A stretch of 64,000 bases of DNA from Boswellia sacra. Its lineage: Eukaryota > Streptophyta > Magnoliopsida > Sapindales > Burseraceae. The notes under the pieces were generated by a model that was not told the origin of the DNA, did not search any database, and worked only from the letters and a program-made list of their open reading frames with translations. Within the stretch, counting starts at the first letter, position 1. Each line of letters begins with the position of its first letter. Location of the stretch: contig SNVD02008949.1 in the NCBI GenBank assembly GCA_013180625.2, positions 289,037 to 353,036 of the forward strand. Direction: 5' to 3'. The translations under genes were made by a program, and so were the position numbers. Below, one piece after another: positions 13,197-26,130 of the stretch.

Positions 13197-15646
13197 TCAT
13201 GGTTGCCGTTTGGAGCGAGGCAATAAAGCAAGGAGAATCTTTTTTCTAGGTCCCTGCGAATCGACCAACATTGTTAGACATGCGGAACATAATATAACAA
13301 GCAAAAGATCCGCAGAATGATACAAGAATGCAAATTACACAATCAATAGAATGCACACAACCTTTTTATTCTGGAGAATGAGCGTACTCATTCAAACATT
13401 TATTGGCAATAGTTCATATATGTTCATGTTACCCAATTTCAACTCTTTTTCAGCAAACATTTCAAGCACGTTTAATGGCTTAGAGGTTGATTTTCGGTCA
13501 AATTTCAAATATCACATCATACAGTTATGTTTTCGTGCTAACTCTGAACATATCAGAACGAAAGGCCCTAAGAATGAGGCTTCTAGGCAAACCCCAGCTC
13601 TCGCCAGAAAAAGAAGGGTGTCACGGAGAGGTTATGTAGAATAGGATCATATAAGAATGTTAATCCTTGCATGCAGCATGACTACATGAACATCTCCAAT
13701 TCTTAAGATGGCAGCAACAAGATAATGCAGCCTTTAAAACACAACCGATTATAAAGGTTGCCTAGACTGCAATTTGGAACTAGATTTGAGTAGGAAAGAT
13801 TACACCTAATTTCTTAACATGTGCATGAAATGTAATACCCTACAACACTATAACATTGTTCTCGTCTTGCTTCATGCCCTACAGCCCTACCAAACTACAA
13901 AAACAGCTTAAAACAATAGTGTTCTTTACAAAATTGAGGCAGAAGAAATAAACTACATTCAAGAAGCAAATGAAAAGAAATGACTGAATAAAGGTGGCAG
14001 ATAACTACTGACATGCCCATGAACAGATTTAGGCACAAGGATAGTCTAGCCCTACTATTATACAGCACCGAAGTATTTATAATGTAACAAGATGTCAAAA
14101 CTGACCAAAAAAATAATTTAATATTTAAGCCATTTATTCATTACGAACAAAATAATCTATAAAATGCTTTAGCAGTTCTATAATTTTGAACTACATCATT
14201 GCAGTTAACTAAAATTCTTTAAGACGAGCCATTTCATAACAGCCAACACATGCCTAAGAGAAAAGATAAAGTATCTGCATACCATAGGTATTCCGAGCTC
14301 TTTGAGGTCATTTTCCCCCATCTGCTTCAGTGCAGTCATATCCACCTGCATTATAGATCAAATGAATATGTCAACCAACAAAAATGGGAGAGATTCCTAG
14401 AAAGGGCAAGGACACGAAATCCACTAAGTTATTATTCTGTTCACCAGCTCAGTCCAACGTCGCTCTAGAACTCACTTTCAGATATTCAGTTTTAAGCTGA
14501 ATATTGTAAGATAAAACAGCTCCAGGAGTGTAAAAATACCATAAAAATCACAAAATAAATAAAATAAAATTTTTCATTGCTTCTTGTTCAGCTGCAGTGC
14601 CTACTTCCATCTTACCTTCATGCATTACATAAACTCATATTTTATTTAGTTTCTCATCAGGAAAAAGGACAAGTTTTCAACATGGTTTTACCCTTGCTCA
14701 TCAAAAAACGTAATCAAAGGAATGTATAGAATAACATACTTCCTCCGCCTTAAAAAGGATAGCATATTTTCCCAATCCCAGTGATTGTAACAATCCATCA
14801 ACTGTTTGTTGTTCTTCACCCTAAAATAAATAAAGAAAAAGCTCAGAAGATGCATGTAACTAGTAGCATTTACGAATCAAGAAAATTGAAATAAAACCAC
14901 CAAAAAGGAGCCTAAAGAGTCACACTAGAAGCAATAATGTATTGAGAAACTATATAATTCATTAACACATTAAAGAACAAACTTGAAATTTTTGACGCTA
15001 TGACTATAGCTGTTTAGCTGATAAGAATCAGGTAGGCATTGGTAGTGAACAGAAATCATAGGTAAAATTACAAGGGTAGAAGAGAAAAAATAAGAATTAT
15101 AGATTGCATGATTTAAAAGCTTTCTAACGAAAATGCATAAGCCTCTTAGCATCCTTCATCTATCTACACATACTACCATGACAATTCAGACAATGAATAT
15201 CATTTCACAGTTAAAAAAATATATTTATATATGAGTAAAAAAGCAGTATCTACAACTTGTAACAGCAAACACTTTCTCCCAAGAACAACTGTTTGGATTT
15301 TTCTCATTTTAATAAAGAAGCCAACTTTTCCAAGCACAGGTGATGGAACTAGGGGAAAGATAAAAGTAAAGAAAATATTTCTGTCCATTAAAATGTTAAG
15401 TATAAGAAAATATTTCTAGCCATTAAAAGGTTATGAATAATACACACTCATTCATATGAAACAAGTCAGGAGAAACAAGCAAGACAACTGACTAATCAAC
15501 ATAAGCAGCAGGTGACCCTATAAATCAACTTATCATGTAGTAATAGACTATTGTAAATCATTCTTTACATTGATAAAAATCTTATACAAATTCTTATTTC
15601 AAAAGAAAATAATAATATAATATTCTAGAGTATCAGACAAAATATT

Positions 15647-15702
<56 letters not shown>

Positions 15703-17383
15703 AGAGTAATAGGCAAGCAGCTCGTACTGTGTATGAACTTTTCTGTACAATGCTGGGGGGTGGAGGCAATTGGCCTAGAAGTGGTGGGCCCGGTGGTACA
15801 TGCTTTGCAGACGCAGTAGGCAATGTAGGTTTTGAAATGTAAGGTGAAGCACTCACAGGTCTTGGGGCATTATGGACATCTTTGCTCAAATATGGAACCG
15901 TTCTACCATCATCATATGTCCTGCTCAATGGCCTCCGCTGTAGTTCCTCCACACTCCTTGGGGGGGATAGACCCCTTGAAGCACTAAAAATTCTCTCTGG
16001 AGATCTTCGTCTTATGTGATCCAAAGTCCAAGGAGAATAAGAACTTCTTGATGAGTTCATCTGGGGCAAATCATCTGCACTTCTTGTGAGAGGAATTCTG
16101 CCTAGAATACTGGTTTCCTTTGAATCAGGCATGTGCTGCCGTGTATCAAGTCTACCATGCGGGGGCTGCCCAGTTCTTGACAGTTTTTCACGGAGGTCCA
16201 TAAATTTCCGGTCATCATCACTATGACCTCGTCTAATCGCATTTTTTTGCAGAAGTTTGAACCGAAGGTCATTTTTTCCAACAGAAGCATCTTCAGTTGT
16301 ACAAATGCACCAAGGTCAGCAATCAGAAAACCATTTCAAAATTTTTAGAAAGATATTACATTTCAATGCAGCACATAAAGCTACTTACCATCAACACCAT
16401 TAGCACCTACCCTTGAAATATAACCATCCCCTCTTTGCCTGCAGGAAGTTAAAACATAACCACCACTTCTCATTCAAGCAAATTTTCATTTTCAAAACAA
16501 GAAGGAAAAGTTCACGCACAAATAAAAGATGCTCTAAACAAAACTTCAAACAACACAATACAGACAATACAATTTAGCAACACAAAACAAACTACTATGC
16601 ACCAACAAATACAAAAAACGAAGAAACAAATTCAATTATAAAAACAAGATAACAAGAGAGATAAACACACCTTTTGTAATTGACTTGAGAGCTATCTGAA
16701 TTACTTCCTAACCTATCTCTTATAGACCGCTTACTTCCAGCACTAGGCAGAGAATCAGAATAACCAACATCAGATATAGTTCCGGACCTCTTTACGACCT
16801 GAAAATTTATCACGATATGTTAATGCACTTGTATACAGAAGAAGGCTGCAACTAAATTAAATTCAGCTTATCTGGTGCTCCTGAAACAACAAACAATCAC
16901 ATTTGTTTTCAAAAAAAAAAAAAAAAATTGAAAGTAACTAAGCTTACAGAAATTATATTGCTTTGCTCACTAACACTACAACAGAATAAAAAATAAAAAT
17001 AGATAATTAAAAAAGTCCACCAGCTCAAAGCTATGAAGTTGCCGCAAGCTCAGGTTTGGCGATAAACATATTGAAAATATAAACTCCAGCACAAATCCCA
17101 CATTTTGCCGCCAACCAAACAGATAACAAAGCAACAATTACAATAAAAAAGTACTCTACTCAACAGTTCAAAACGAAATATAAAAAAATAAAAAATAACG
17201 TAAGCCCATTCAATATAAGAGCAGAAAGTGAGTATAAAGCAGAAAACATATAACAGAAACCCTAAATTTCTAAAATAACAAAAATCAATAAACAGAAATA
17301 AAATAAAATAAAATATAAGGAGATACCTGACCACTGCGCCCGAGAGTAATAGTAACTCGAGCTCTCGAAGCTTCTGACATCAT
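13197..17383 (-). CDS. SAM-domain protein, seven exons
   Basis: Seven exons could be joined with GT/AG borders and consistent phase: 17383-17327, 16798-16671, 16438-16389, 16290-15728, 14820-14740, 14345-14283 and 13253-13197 (TGA). The product is 332 residues. The N-terminus (RVTITLGRSGQVVKR) and the long exon-4 middle (about 79-266) are basic and rich in S, R and P, and likely disordered. Residues about 267-325, spread over exons 5-7, form a sterile alpha motif: TVDGLLQSLGLGKYAILF, then DMTALKQMGENDLKELGI, then GPRKKILLAL. SAM domains mediate protein or RNA contacts. Plant members with this layout are conserved but poorly characterised, so no specific role is assigned. ATG 17380 is an alternative start one codon in. 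A CA repeat follows the exon-4 donor. The exon structure was worked out by eye and the splice junctions all fit, so confidence is high. Confidence 0.9.
15647..15701. repeat. (GT)n microsatellite in intron 4 of the SAM gene
   Basis: A run of about 55 bases of TG with one TGCG interruption. In the sense of the SAM-domain gene it is a (CA)n tract that begins about 26 bases inside intron 4, just after the donor site at 15727-15726. Confidence 0.95.
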
Positions 17384-19366
17384 CAAATCTAAAAGGCTTA
17401 CACAAACTAACCGATTAATGGAGTCCTTGCATCGCAGAATCAATTAATAAAGGAAGAATGAATCGCCATTTTCGAATCAATCTTAACAAATTGGAAACCC
17501 TAATAAGCTTCGCTATGTGACTTCGAATATTATTATGACAAAAGAAGAAATCGAAATGGTGTTTCTCTGACTCTAATGCTCATAGAAAATGCTGGTTGTG
17601 TCATGAGGTTGTTTTAAAATTTCGAATAATTAAAAATGAAATTATTAAAAATTGAAAAGAGGAAAGAAAAAAGAGAACCAAAAAGGGGCGTTCTTGAAGA
17701 GGGAGGGGTGGAGTGTTATGTTACTATAGAGATGTCACAGGGCCGACCAAGGAAGTTGATGATCTGGATCGTCCGTTTATTGTGTTTATTCTCTGTGATC
17801 AGGGCGATCTGGGACGTTTGATTCATTGGTCAATGCAACGTTGACTTTTCTTTTATTTGGTTTAAAATTCAAATAAACAAAGACAGAGTTTTTTTTTAAA
17901 TAAATAATTTTAGCCCTACAATCTATTTATAATTAACTTTCTTTATAATTTGAGTTGATAAAATTTGATTAAACATCGTAATTTTTACTACTAATTTTTT
18001 TTGTTAAGAGTTGGCCGTCGACGTAACATTCCTTTTTTTTTTTATTATGTTTGCCATTGGTTAAAATTTGAATATTTCTTAATTTTTATTCTTTTAAATT
18101 CTTTCGAAGTTTGTTTATATTCCTTGAAAAATTGTAAATTCTCAAAAAAATTATATAAAAAACACAAAATTTAAGTAAATTTATACAATTTTCAAAGGAT
18201 TAGTATGTATCATTAAAGTACACATTAAGACTATCCTTTATCTAATGATTTTGTTATATTAAATTATATAAAGTGGATGTTACATATCTAATTATTTAGA
18301 TTTTTTTAAAGTTATGCTTTTGAAGGAATTAAATAATCCTTTTCTTTTGAAAATTTGAAGTAAATTACTCCAATAATACTACATTGGATTAATGATCACA
18401 GATCAACACAAAACTGGAACAATGGCTTGGGTTGAGCAGAGAAGGCCCCTAGAAAAGGACTGGCAGCTGCCACATTACCCATCACCGCATCAATGCTTGG
18501 TCTTCTCCTTTGCCTTTGAAGCGAATAAGAGAAGAAGTGGGTAGAAATAGGATAAGCAACAGAATTTGGGCTTAACTTGGCCCAATTTAAGGATACCTTA
18601 CAAACAACACAATAATTCATTAGTGCGTATGCATCATTAAAAGAAGTAAAATTAGGGACAAACCACTGTCAATTTCTTACCAACAATTTAATTATTGCCT
18701 TTGAATGTTTTCAGCTGTATAGTCTTTAATTGATTTCAACAACTTCATAAGCTTCGATCCTTTCCAGTAGTTTGATGCTTTTCCATACGTTTTGTTAGTT
18801 TATTAGGTAGTTATTTGCTTTTAATTAATTAATTTTTTTCATAATCTATACTTCCTTTGATTTTCTAATTCATCCAAATATTCTAAGTATGAACCTAGGT
18901 GAAGGATTTCGGTTTTTCATAGATAAAGGCTAGCTAATTTGTGTTTATTTTCTGTAAGAGAGATTAAATATATCTTATGTACGCCCGTGTGTGTCTATAT
19001 ATATATATATATACACATAAAATTTTAATTTTTTTAAATGAAAAAAAACTATCATATCATTTACTTCCTAAATCTTCATTTAGAACCTTTTATAAGTACA
19101 AAGAGTGACCGTTAATATTCTATATCCGACACTTTTAAAATAAAAATATAACACATACATTAATTAAGTCATTTGTGCACCAGTACAAAACTACATATAG
19201 ATTAACGTTGTAAATTAATGTATCTTAATTATTTTTTTTGCATGCAATATGTTTGTCCTCTTGGATATTGAAGGCTATAGGGGAAACAAACACAACATAG
19301 AAATATATATTTTTTGAAAAAAAAATAATTATTATATTATTTAGTTTCGTGGTATGCATGCCCTCA
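17384..19366. other. 5' flank of the SAM gene and intergenic spacer
   Basis: Positions 17384 to about 17600 probably hold the leader and promoter of the SAM-domain gene; no convincing TATA box was seen. The rest is AT-rich. An ORF at 18396-18620 (minus) was judged unsupported. A short (TA)n run lies near 18997-19013. Confidence 0.45.
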
Positions 19367-19545
19367 TTTAAAATTCAGTGATTTCTTTCAATTTTTTGAA
19401 AGATTTGTTTAATTTCATATTTTTATGGTTATTTAATACAAGATAATTAGCCAGCCATTTGGGTTTGATTTAGGGGATTTTCTAGGAGATTTTTAGGGTC
19501 CTAATTGAATGATCAACATCTATATATTTGAATTTTCTTTTAGGT
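19367..19545 (+). mobile_element. Copia-type LTR fragment
   Basis: This stretch aligns over about 180 bp with the LTR starting at 21918: TTCAGTGATTTCTTTC, then TTTCATATTTTTATGGTTAT, then TTTAGGGGATTTTCTAG. It lacks a clear TG start or CA end. It is probably a remnant of the 5' LTR of the same or a related element. Confidence 0.55.
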
Positions 19546-20832
19546 AATGTTGTAGATTACTCACACTTTTTTACTTAATACCATGCATAGACCTTTTGTC
19601 TAAACTTTATTCTTATATTTTAAAAAACTCATTATAGACCACCGTTCTGTTACGTTTACTATTAAATGAACGTAAATAAATTGATTACGAAGGGTTGAGA
19701 TGGATATTTAACTTTTTTTTATTATAATATAAAAATTAAATTTTTTAATAACAAAATTAAAAATCAACGTCATCTTCCTCCACCACTACACATTTGTAAC
19801 ACTTTTCACCGTCACTTGTGCAACCACATTCACCAGTTACTGTTCACATGAAATCTTTGTTCACCCTACTGGCCGACGTGTCGTACATCACCCCTCTCAC
19901 CAACCAATAGATCGGACCATTTTCATCATACTTCCCTTCGTCACTGACTCCAAACAACCACTGGAAGCCTCTCAAAAGTGCAAAAAACGAGTTGGCTTCA
20001 CCAACAATCCACCACCACCCAACAAAAACAGAAGCCACCATACCAAAAAAAATCTCAAAACCATCTTATGTCCTTCCTCCCTTACACTGCCCTCCACTGG
20101 CTTTTTTGGCAAAATCCATCAACGCCTACCTAACAACGAACCCATCAGAGACCCACTTTGTCAAATTACAAAACAATTTGATAAATATGAAATAAACTTA
20201 TCCAAAACATGAAATTGAAAACCCAGTTGTGAAATATGAAATACTTACCTCTTCAAGGAACATTTCGTCAAGTCTATCGGAGACTCTTACTGAAGTAGAG
20301 ACGGTGATTGTGAGGAGAGAGACAGGAAGAACAAAATGGTTCTGGTTGTGAAATACTACACTAATCAAACTGGTTTTTGTTTCGTTTGGTGAAATTATTT
20401 CGTTTTTATTGGTGAATTAAATAAATAATTATTTCGTTTGATATTTGGTTGTGAAATTTTGGCAGTGTAGGTGGCTGATTTGGTTGGTTGCAAATCACAG
20501 CTATGGTTAAAGAAAGAAGAGAGAGAGAGAGAGGAGAGAGAGAGAAAGAAAGTGAAGAAGAAAGAAGAGAGAAAAAAAAGACTGATGGAATTTTATGTAA
20601 TTTATTTTATTTTAAATATTTATTAATTTGTGCTATATTTAATCTTAAACAAAAATTTAGATTAAGTGTATTTTGGTAATTGTATTAAAATTAGATAGAA
20701 AATGATGTGATTTGATGGTACAAGTAATTGAAGAAGTGTCTATGATAAATATTTTAAAATATAAAAATTATTATTTATATGATATTAATTCAAAAGATAG
20801 AAGTAGTGTATGATAATATTTTTTTTCTATGA

Positions 20833-20863
<31 letters not shown>

Positions 20864-21700
20864 AGCCCTTCTCCCTGTTTTTTCACATCGTACCAAAGCC
20901 ATAATCGGCTCTACTTACTGTTTAAATTCTTTTTCAGTCAAAATTCCAGCCTTTAGAATTTCAATCAAACCCAAAAATCCTTAAAAGCCGTTTGAACAAA
21001 CCCAAATCTCAAATCATATCCATAAAAAAAACGTTTGGGCCATCGCAAACGGTTAGCCGCCCCTGTTTTCATTATGTGCACAGCCGCCAAGTCCAATAAC
21101 TGCCTCCGCCTGCACCACTTTCTGTCATCGCCAACTAGCCCGTGCAACATCACTGCCACTGCTATCACCAATCAACCGCAAACTATCCATCGCTAGAGAT
21201 TTTTCAAGTCATCACTGCTCCATTTCCATGTCTTTGATTGTCGTCAATGCCGTTAGCCATTCCACCACAAGTGAGGTCCAACATCCATTCTATCTTGCAT
21301 ATAAATAATTGCTGGAATTTTTTTGCTGGGAATTGTTGGGATCGAATGGTGGATGCTCACATAAAAATTGCATATTGAGCGCTATGGTTTGAATCATGAT
21401 GTTTGCCCCTAAAATTTTATTTTAGTCCTCTAAGTTTTGTTTTTCCTTCTTTCATCCCTAAAAAAACAAAGAAAAAAAATAGTTCATCATCATTATCTGG
21501 AGCAAAGTTTGTTCCAGTGATTATTCAATCAGAAAGTAGCTTCAATTTAGGAATTGTTCTTATCGAGTCAAACTATGATTTTTGATCTCAACTTATGAAG
21601 ATACACATTGCTGAACGAGAAAATTGTCATACTTTCGTGGGAAGGAAAAACCACCTACCGAGTCCAGAGATAGAAATGAGAAGTGGTATTGAATAAAACT
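19546..21700. other. Non-coding stretch between two LTR fragments
   Basis: No retrotransposon protein domain was recognised between the two related LTR fragments, so if they belong to one element its interior has decayed or been replaced. The stretch includes a GA-rich patch (about 20515-20580) and an (AT)n run (about 20835-20860). A CCACCA-rich patch near 19760-20120 gives short ORFs without recognisable homology. Confidence 0.4.
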
Positions 21701-21710
21701 GAAGCCTGTG

Positions 21711-21865
21711 CTGTGGAGCTCACATGAATTTGAGCCTGGCATGTGAAACTTCGGAAATCAATTGTGAAGGTCATGTCAATTTGAGCCTGGCATGTTAAGT
21801 TTCTGGAAATCAATCCGCTGTGAAACTCATGTGAACTTGAGTCTGAGCGTGTGAGATTTCCAAAG
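21711..21865. repeat. Degenerate tandem repeat, about 55-bp unit, nearly three copies
   Basis: Three successive units each carry CATGTSAAYTTGAGYCTG-like text followed by a GAAATCAA or GATTTCCAA segment. The phrase TTTGAGCCTGGCATGT occurs twice exactly. The repeat ends about 40 bp before the polypurine tract of the LTR at 21918, so it lies in the 3' untranslated part of a retroelement. Confidence 0.75.
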
Positions 21866-21900
21866 TTGCTCTGAAAGTTTTGAAGGCAAGTTGGTATGCA

Positions 21901-22172
21901 CCAACTTGAGGGGGCTATGTTAGAATCCAGTGATTTCTTTCCATTTCTGAAGATTTGTTTGATTTCATATTTTTATGGTTATTTACTAGCAACATAATTA
22001 GCCATCTGCTTAGGCTTGATTTAGGGGATTTTCTAGAGGATTAATTTTTAAGATCCTAATTGGGTGACTGACCTCTGTATATTTGTGTTTCCTTTTCCCA
22101 TGAATATATAACACAAAAAATGCCGCCATTCCTTGTGTTTTTTTCACGCATTTGTCATGCCAAATTATTACA
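21901..22172 (+). mobile_element. Polypurine tract and short copia-like 3' LTR
   Basis: CAACTTGAGGGGGC (21902-21915) looks like a copia polypurine tract. It precedes TGTTAGAATCCAG at 21918, a typical LTR opening. The LTR holds a possible TATA box (GAATATATAAC near 22103) and may end at ATTACA (22172), giving about 255 bp. The first 180 bp match the fragment at 19367-19545. The outer end is uncertain and no target duplication was found. Confidence 0.5.
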
Positions 22173-25100
22173 TTGAGTGATGAGGATCTCTGCTTGTTAC
22201 ATTTGCAAGGAAGTTGATGATCTCGTGTACACATAACATTAATTTTCATTGTATCTCCAATCTCTCGAAACATGTATACATTTATTACGCAAATTTAACC
22301 AGTTTAGGACAACATTTGCATAGAACCAATTCGATATATTTCACAAATGTAGCAAGGCATCATGGACACTACGACAACAGTCACATGATCGACACCAGTA
22401 TATATCATCGTCAGTAGTACGCCCTTGGGACGTACTAGTAGAGAATATTTATATCCGAGTAGGCAGCATGCATCATTCGGATGCTGAATTAAACAAATTA
22501 AAGAACAGTCATGCTGGGTTGAACATTGTGGAATGAGATGCCTTTTCTTGGTGCCAGTTCACTAACTTTTCATACAAATATATCCTTACGATCCAGATTC
22601 TAAGTGCAGAAAGGAAAAATAACACATATATACTTCAAAAAATTAATGATTTTCTTCTGATTTTTAATATATTTTATATAACCATCAATCATACTTATGT
22701 AAAAAGATGAGGTAAAGATAAGATCATGAGAGGATCTTTATCCAGAACATATATCTCAGTGACCATATTCTTTAAAATAGATACCAACAAATTTATATGA
22801 ATCATGCACACATACATGCAATTATATCATATATTTATGTTCCCATATATGACAGATATGTATGTGCACATAATTGATAAGATACAGATGTATATATGTG
22901 ATCACTCAATTAAAACCCTTGTGTACAAACTATTGCACCTCTTTTCTTAGGACAAGTCTTTCTACTGGTTAACAACGCATCAGCACTGCATCTCCTTAAT
23001 AAAGGAATTGTGGACCTCCTGAGGGACAAGGAAGCAAGGGAGAGACAATCGATATCCTTTGAAACCGTACATGCATTAATCACAATGAAAAGGAAAATAT
23101 ACATTCAATATTATATGCTTAGCTAATTGCTTTCCTTCAAGTTTCTAACCAAAGGGAGGGACGACCCTTCAATAGATACAAAAGCTTCTAACAGTTTGTG
23201 AAACAATATATAAAAGACATGGAAAAAGAGAATATGATTAGAGAAAAAGGCAGTCAACATGCTAAAAAAAATTTCTTGCAAAAAGGGAGATCATGTCATT
23301 AACAGTTTACAGTGTTATATATACTGTTGCGCATATGTGGTATTTGTCCTATATTCGAAATAGATTTTGCAGCAAGGAATTGAGCTTAAAATACCATCAT
23401 TATTATTGAATCAAGAAACTAGCTAGGCTTAGAAATAAAAATTACATCATTATTGTTAATGGATCAAGGTATACATTGATGTCATATTGTTTTGTTTAAT
23501 TTAATTAACGCATGGGAAGGGATTGGAATTGAAGATGAGTCAAGCTACGGAAAAATGAATGCATGCGCCTGTAATATATTAATTAAACGCTACAGCTTTT
23601 AAAGGCTCCTAGCTATATATTTCGGTATTAGCGTTATTAGGTTAATTATATTCAACAAGGGATAAATATACAAGAGATCACGGAAATCAAAACGGCAGAA
23701 GAAGAAGTTCAAACCCTAACTGCAGACAATCTACTGTGCATGTAGAGAGAACAATGAGATGGATCTGATGTCACAGAAATCAAAATCTATACATTAACAT
23801 CCAAATAGAAACTGAGAACATCTGATCATTTATTTGTCGTCATACAGACGTATATATGTATAGAAATCCAGATCTCTAGCTACCTTCTGCAGCGATGAAA
23901 CGGAAACCAAGAAGATTTATGCATTCATAATGTTATTCAACACAAGCTAGATAGGGAGAGAGGGAAAAGGAAAGAAAGAAATCATCATCTTCCTATTTTT
24001 ATGACACACACAAAACTAATAGTACAAAAAAAAAAAAAAACTCACATACCATGGTGAATAATCATAATCATGATCATGATCATGCCATCCTTCTTAATCA
24101 CCCAAAGGCTCAACTTCACACATTAATTTGATTTGTAGAAATAAACTTCTTTCAAACATGTATATAGATTTGCTGGATCGATCTAGCAAATTAAGAATCG
24201 GACCATGATGCTTCAATTCCCAAGAAAGAGAAGATAAGAGATGGACATGAAAACCCTTTTTTTTTTTTCCGTTGACACAGCTGCGGCTAGCTTGACTCAA
24301 GCTATTTCACGATAATAGACTGTAAACGGAAAGATAGGGTTTCTTCTTCTTGAGTGAATTCATCTTCTAATCCTTCTCTTTCTTCTTTCTCTTTCTTGCT
24401 CTTCTGATCTTTGTGGAGATGGATGGTGCGGTTGGTGGATAGCAAAAGATTGAGTGATGATGATGGAAGCAAGGGACTAATGATGAGAGGAAGAGGTGAT
24501 GAGAAGACATGATGATTACTGCAAGGTGCTCTGTGCGTTGAATACAGAGCTATGAATCCAATGATTTGCGTGCTAGCTATTTTTATTTCTCAGGAAGAGG
24601 GAGATGGGATTGTTGTTGTTCCCTTCTTTCACATGGAGATAATTATATCATGAACCGCATATCTAAATCTAACACGATCTCTCTCTTTTTCCCTTTCTCG
24701 CTCCTACAAACATTGAACCTCTTAAGCGCTTGTTCAACTACATAAGAGGCTTTATTTGACTCTCTGTGTATCTGAGACTGAGATAGAGGAAAAAGAGAGA
24801 TAAGAGAGTACTGGGAAGCTCATGAAGGTCAGCTGTGTTGTGTTAAACTTTTCTTTTAAAAAGGCAAAAACGGAGAATATTGACAAAGGGTTCCTGTTGT
24901 AATTCAATTTCCTTTTTCTATGATCTTGCTTTTAACAACCAATTCTTCCCAAAGTAAAAACCCTAGCTTTTTTATTTTTTACTTAAGATCAACTTATTTG
25001 TACAGTAGTATGAATGTGAATTCGTGTATATGTACACATGATGCACACATGTATATGCATTGATTCCAAACGCTGCAAATTTCAAAAATCAAATTTGATC

Positions 25101-25860
25101 ATCTCCCCTTGTCTCTATTGTGCAAGTATTGATATTTTCACTATCTTACAAAATCACGAGTCTAATTTGCGGCTGAAAATTTCACATTTGATGATTCGTG
25201 AGTGAAGGAAATTTAATTAGCTCTATCTCCTTATCATACATTTATAGCAGCTACTTGTGGTATTCATTAATTACCAATTACAAATGAGTTATTAGAATGT
25301 TAAGAGAAAATACCATTTTACAATATATTGCTAGCTACTTTGGATAAAAGAAAAATTACTGATAGACTGCTTTGAAAATTTTAAGTACTGTGCTGCCCGT
25401 TTCTAATCGTCTTATTACCTAATTATTAGCTAGAGAAGTCCAAAACCTAGTAATCAATGAAAAAAAAAAGCTTAAGTCTGTTCGAAGTTTTACTTAATAA
25501 TAAGATTAATATCTAAAAACCAACATATATATTGTCATGAATTAATTAGTTGACACCAAGTCCTCTTTGAAGAACATCCAATTAATATTTCAAATCCTCC
25601 TTTATGCAGTTTCAAGAAATAATTAACACATTCAGTTCTCTCCTCAAAGTAAAAATTTTGGTCCTCTATAGCTTAAAAACTCATAATTAATTCAATAAAC
25701 TTCGGGACAAAATAACAATGAACACTTAATACACTTTTCCTTAAAAATATTGCGTCATTAACTTTCATTTTCGTCCAATTCTGAAATATATATGCGGATG
25801 ATGATTACATTACACATGATGATGAAAATATAATAAAATACTAATTAATTAACATTTACC
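22173..25860. other. Intergenic region, no gene recognised
   Basis: About 3.7 kb. It contains a CT-rich stretch near 24340-24410, a GATCAT repeat near 24060-24085 and small palindromes. Short ORFs at 22910-23104 and 24094-24300 lack recognisable homology. The 24.2-24.9 kb part resembles the leader or promoter DNA of a gene but no coding exon was found. Confidence 0.4.
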
Positions 25861-26130
25861 ATGTTGCTAACTATTATGCATAACAGCACTGACACTTGCT
25901 ATCAAAACATCCAATTACCATCACCTGATCACCTTTTGAAAATACTTGATCATTATCTCAATATCGCTGAGACTGATGAAAACCACCTTCGGGATTTATT
26001 TTATAGCAGGTTTCGCAATGAAATCTTCCCATCTTCCTTAAAGGATACGGTAGGAGCAATTAATGAACGTGTCATCACATGTTTTTATCAACATTATCCA
26101 AAGATTTTCATGGAGGACCATCATCACTAG
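25861..26130 (+). pseudogene. Unidentified 89-codon ORF, possible gene remnant
   Basis: The ORF begins MLLTIMHNSTDTCYQ and has protein-like composition in its middle (PSPDHLLKILDHYLNIAE). It stops at 26130. Directly after the stop another frame reads on with plausible text (SSLEALDSWQVLL), and an AG acceptor near 26204 is followed by about 24 open codons. This could be a degraded or spliced gene. The family was not recognised and there is no evidence for expression. It may equally be chance. Confidence 0.25.

Noticed and set aside
18396..18620. 74-codon minus-strand ORF
   Set aside because: No recognisable domain, upstream exons or promoter; its composition is not clearly coding.
24180..24230. 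String TCGGACCATGATGCTTCA, resembling miR166 (TCGGACCAGGCTTCA)
   Set aside because: It has a three-base insertion relative to miR166, and no complementary arm exists within a few hundred bases on either side, so it cannot form a miRNA precursor.
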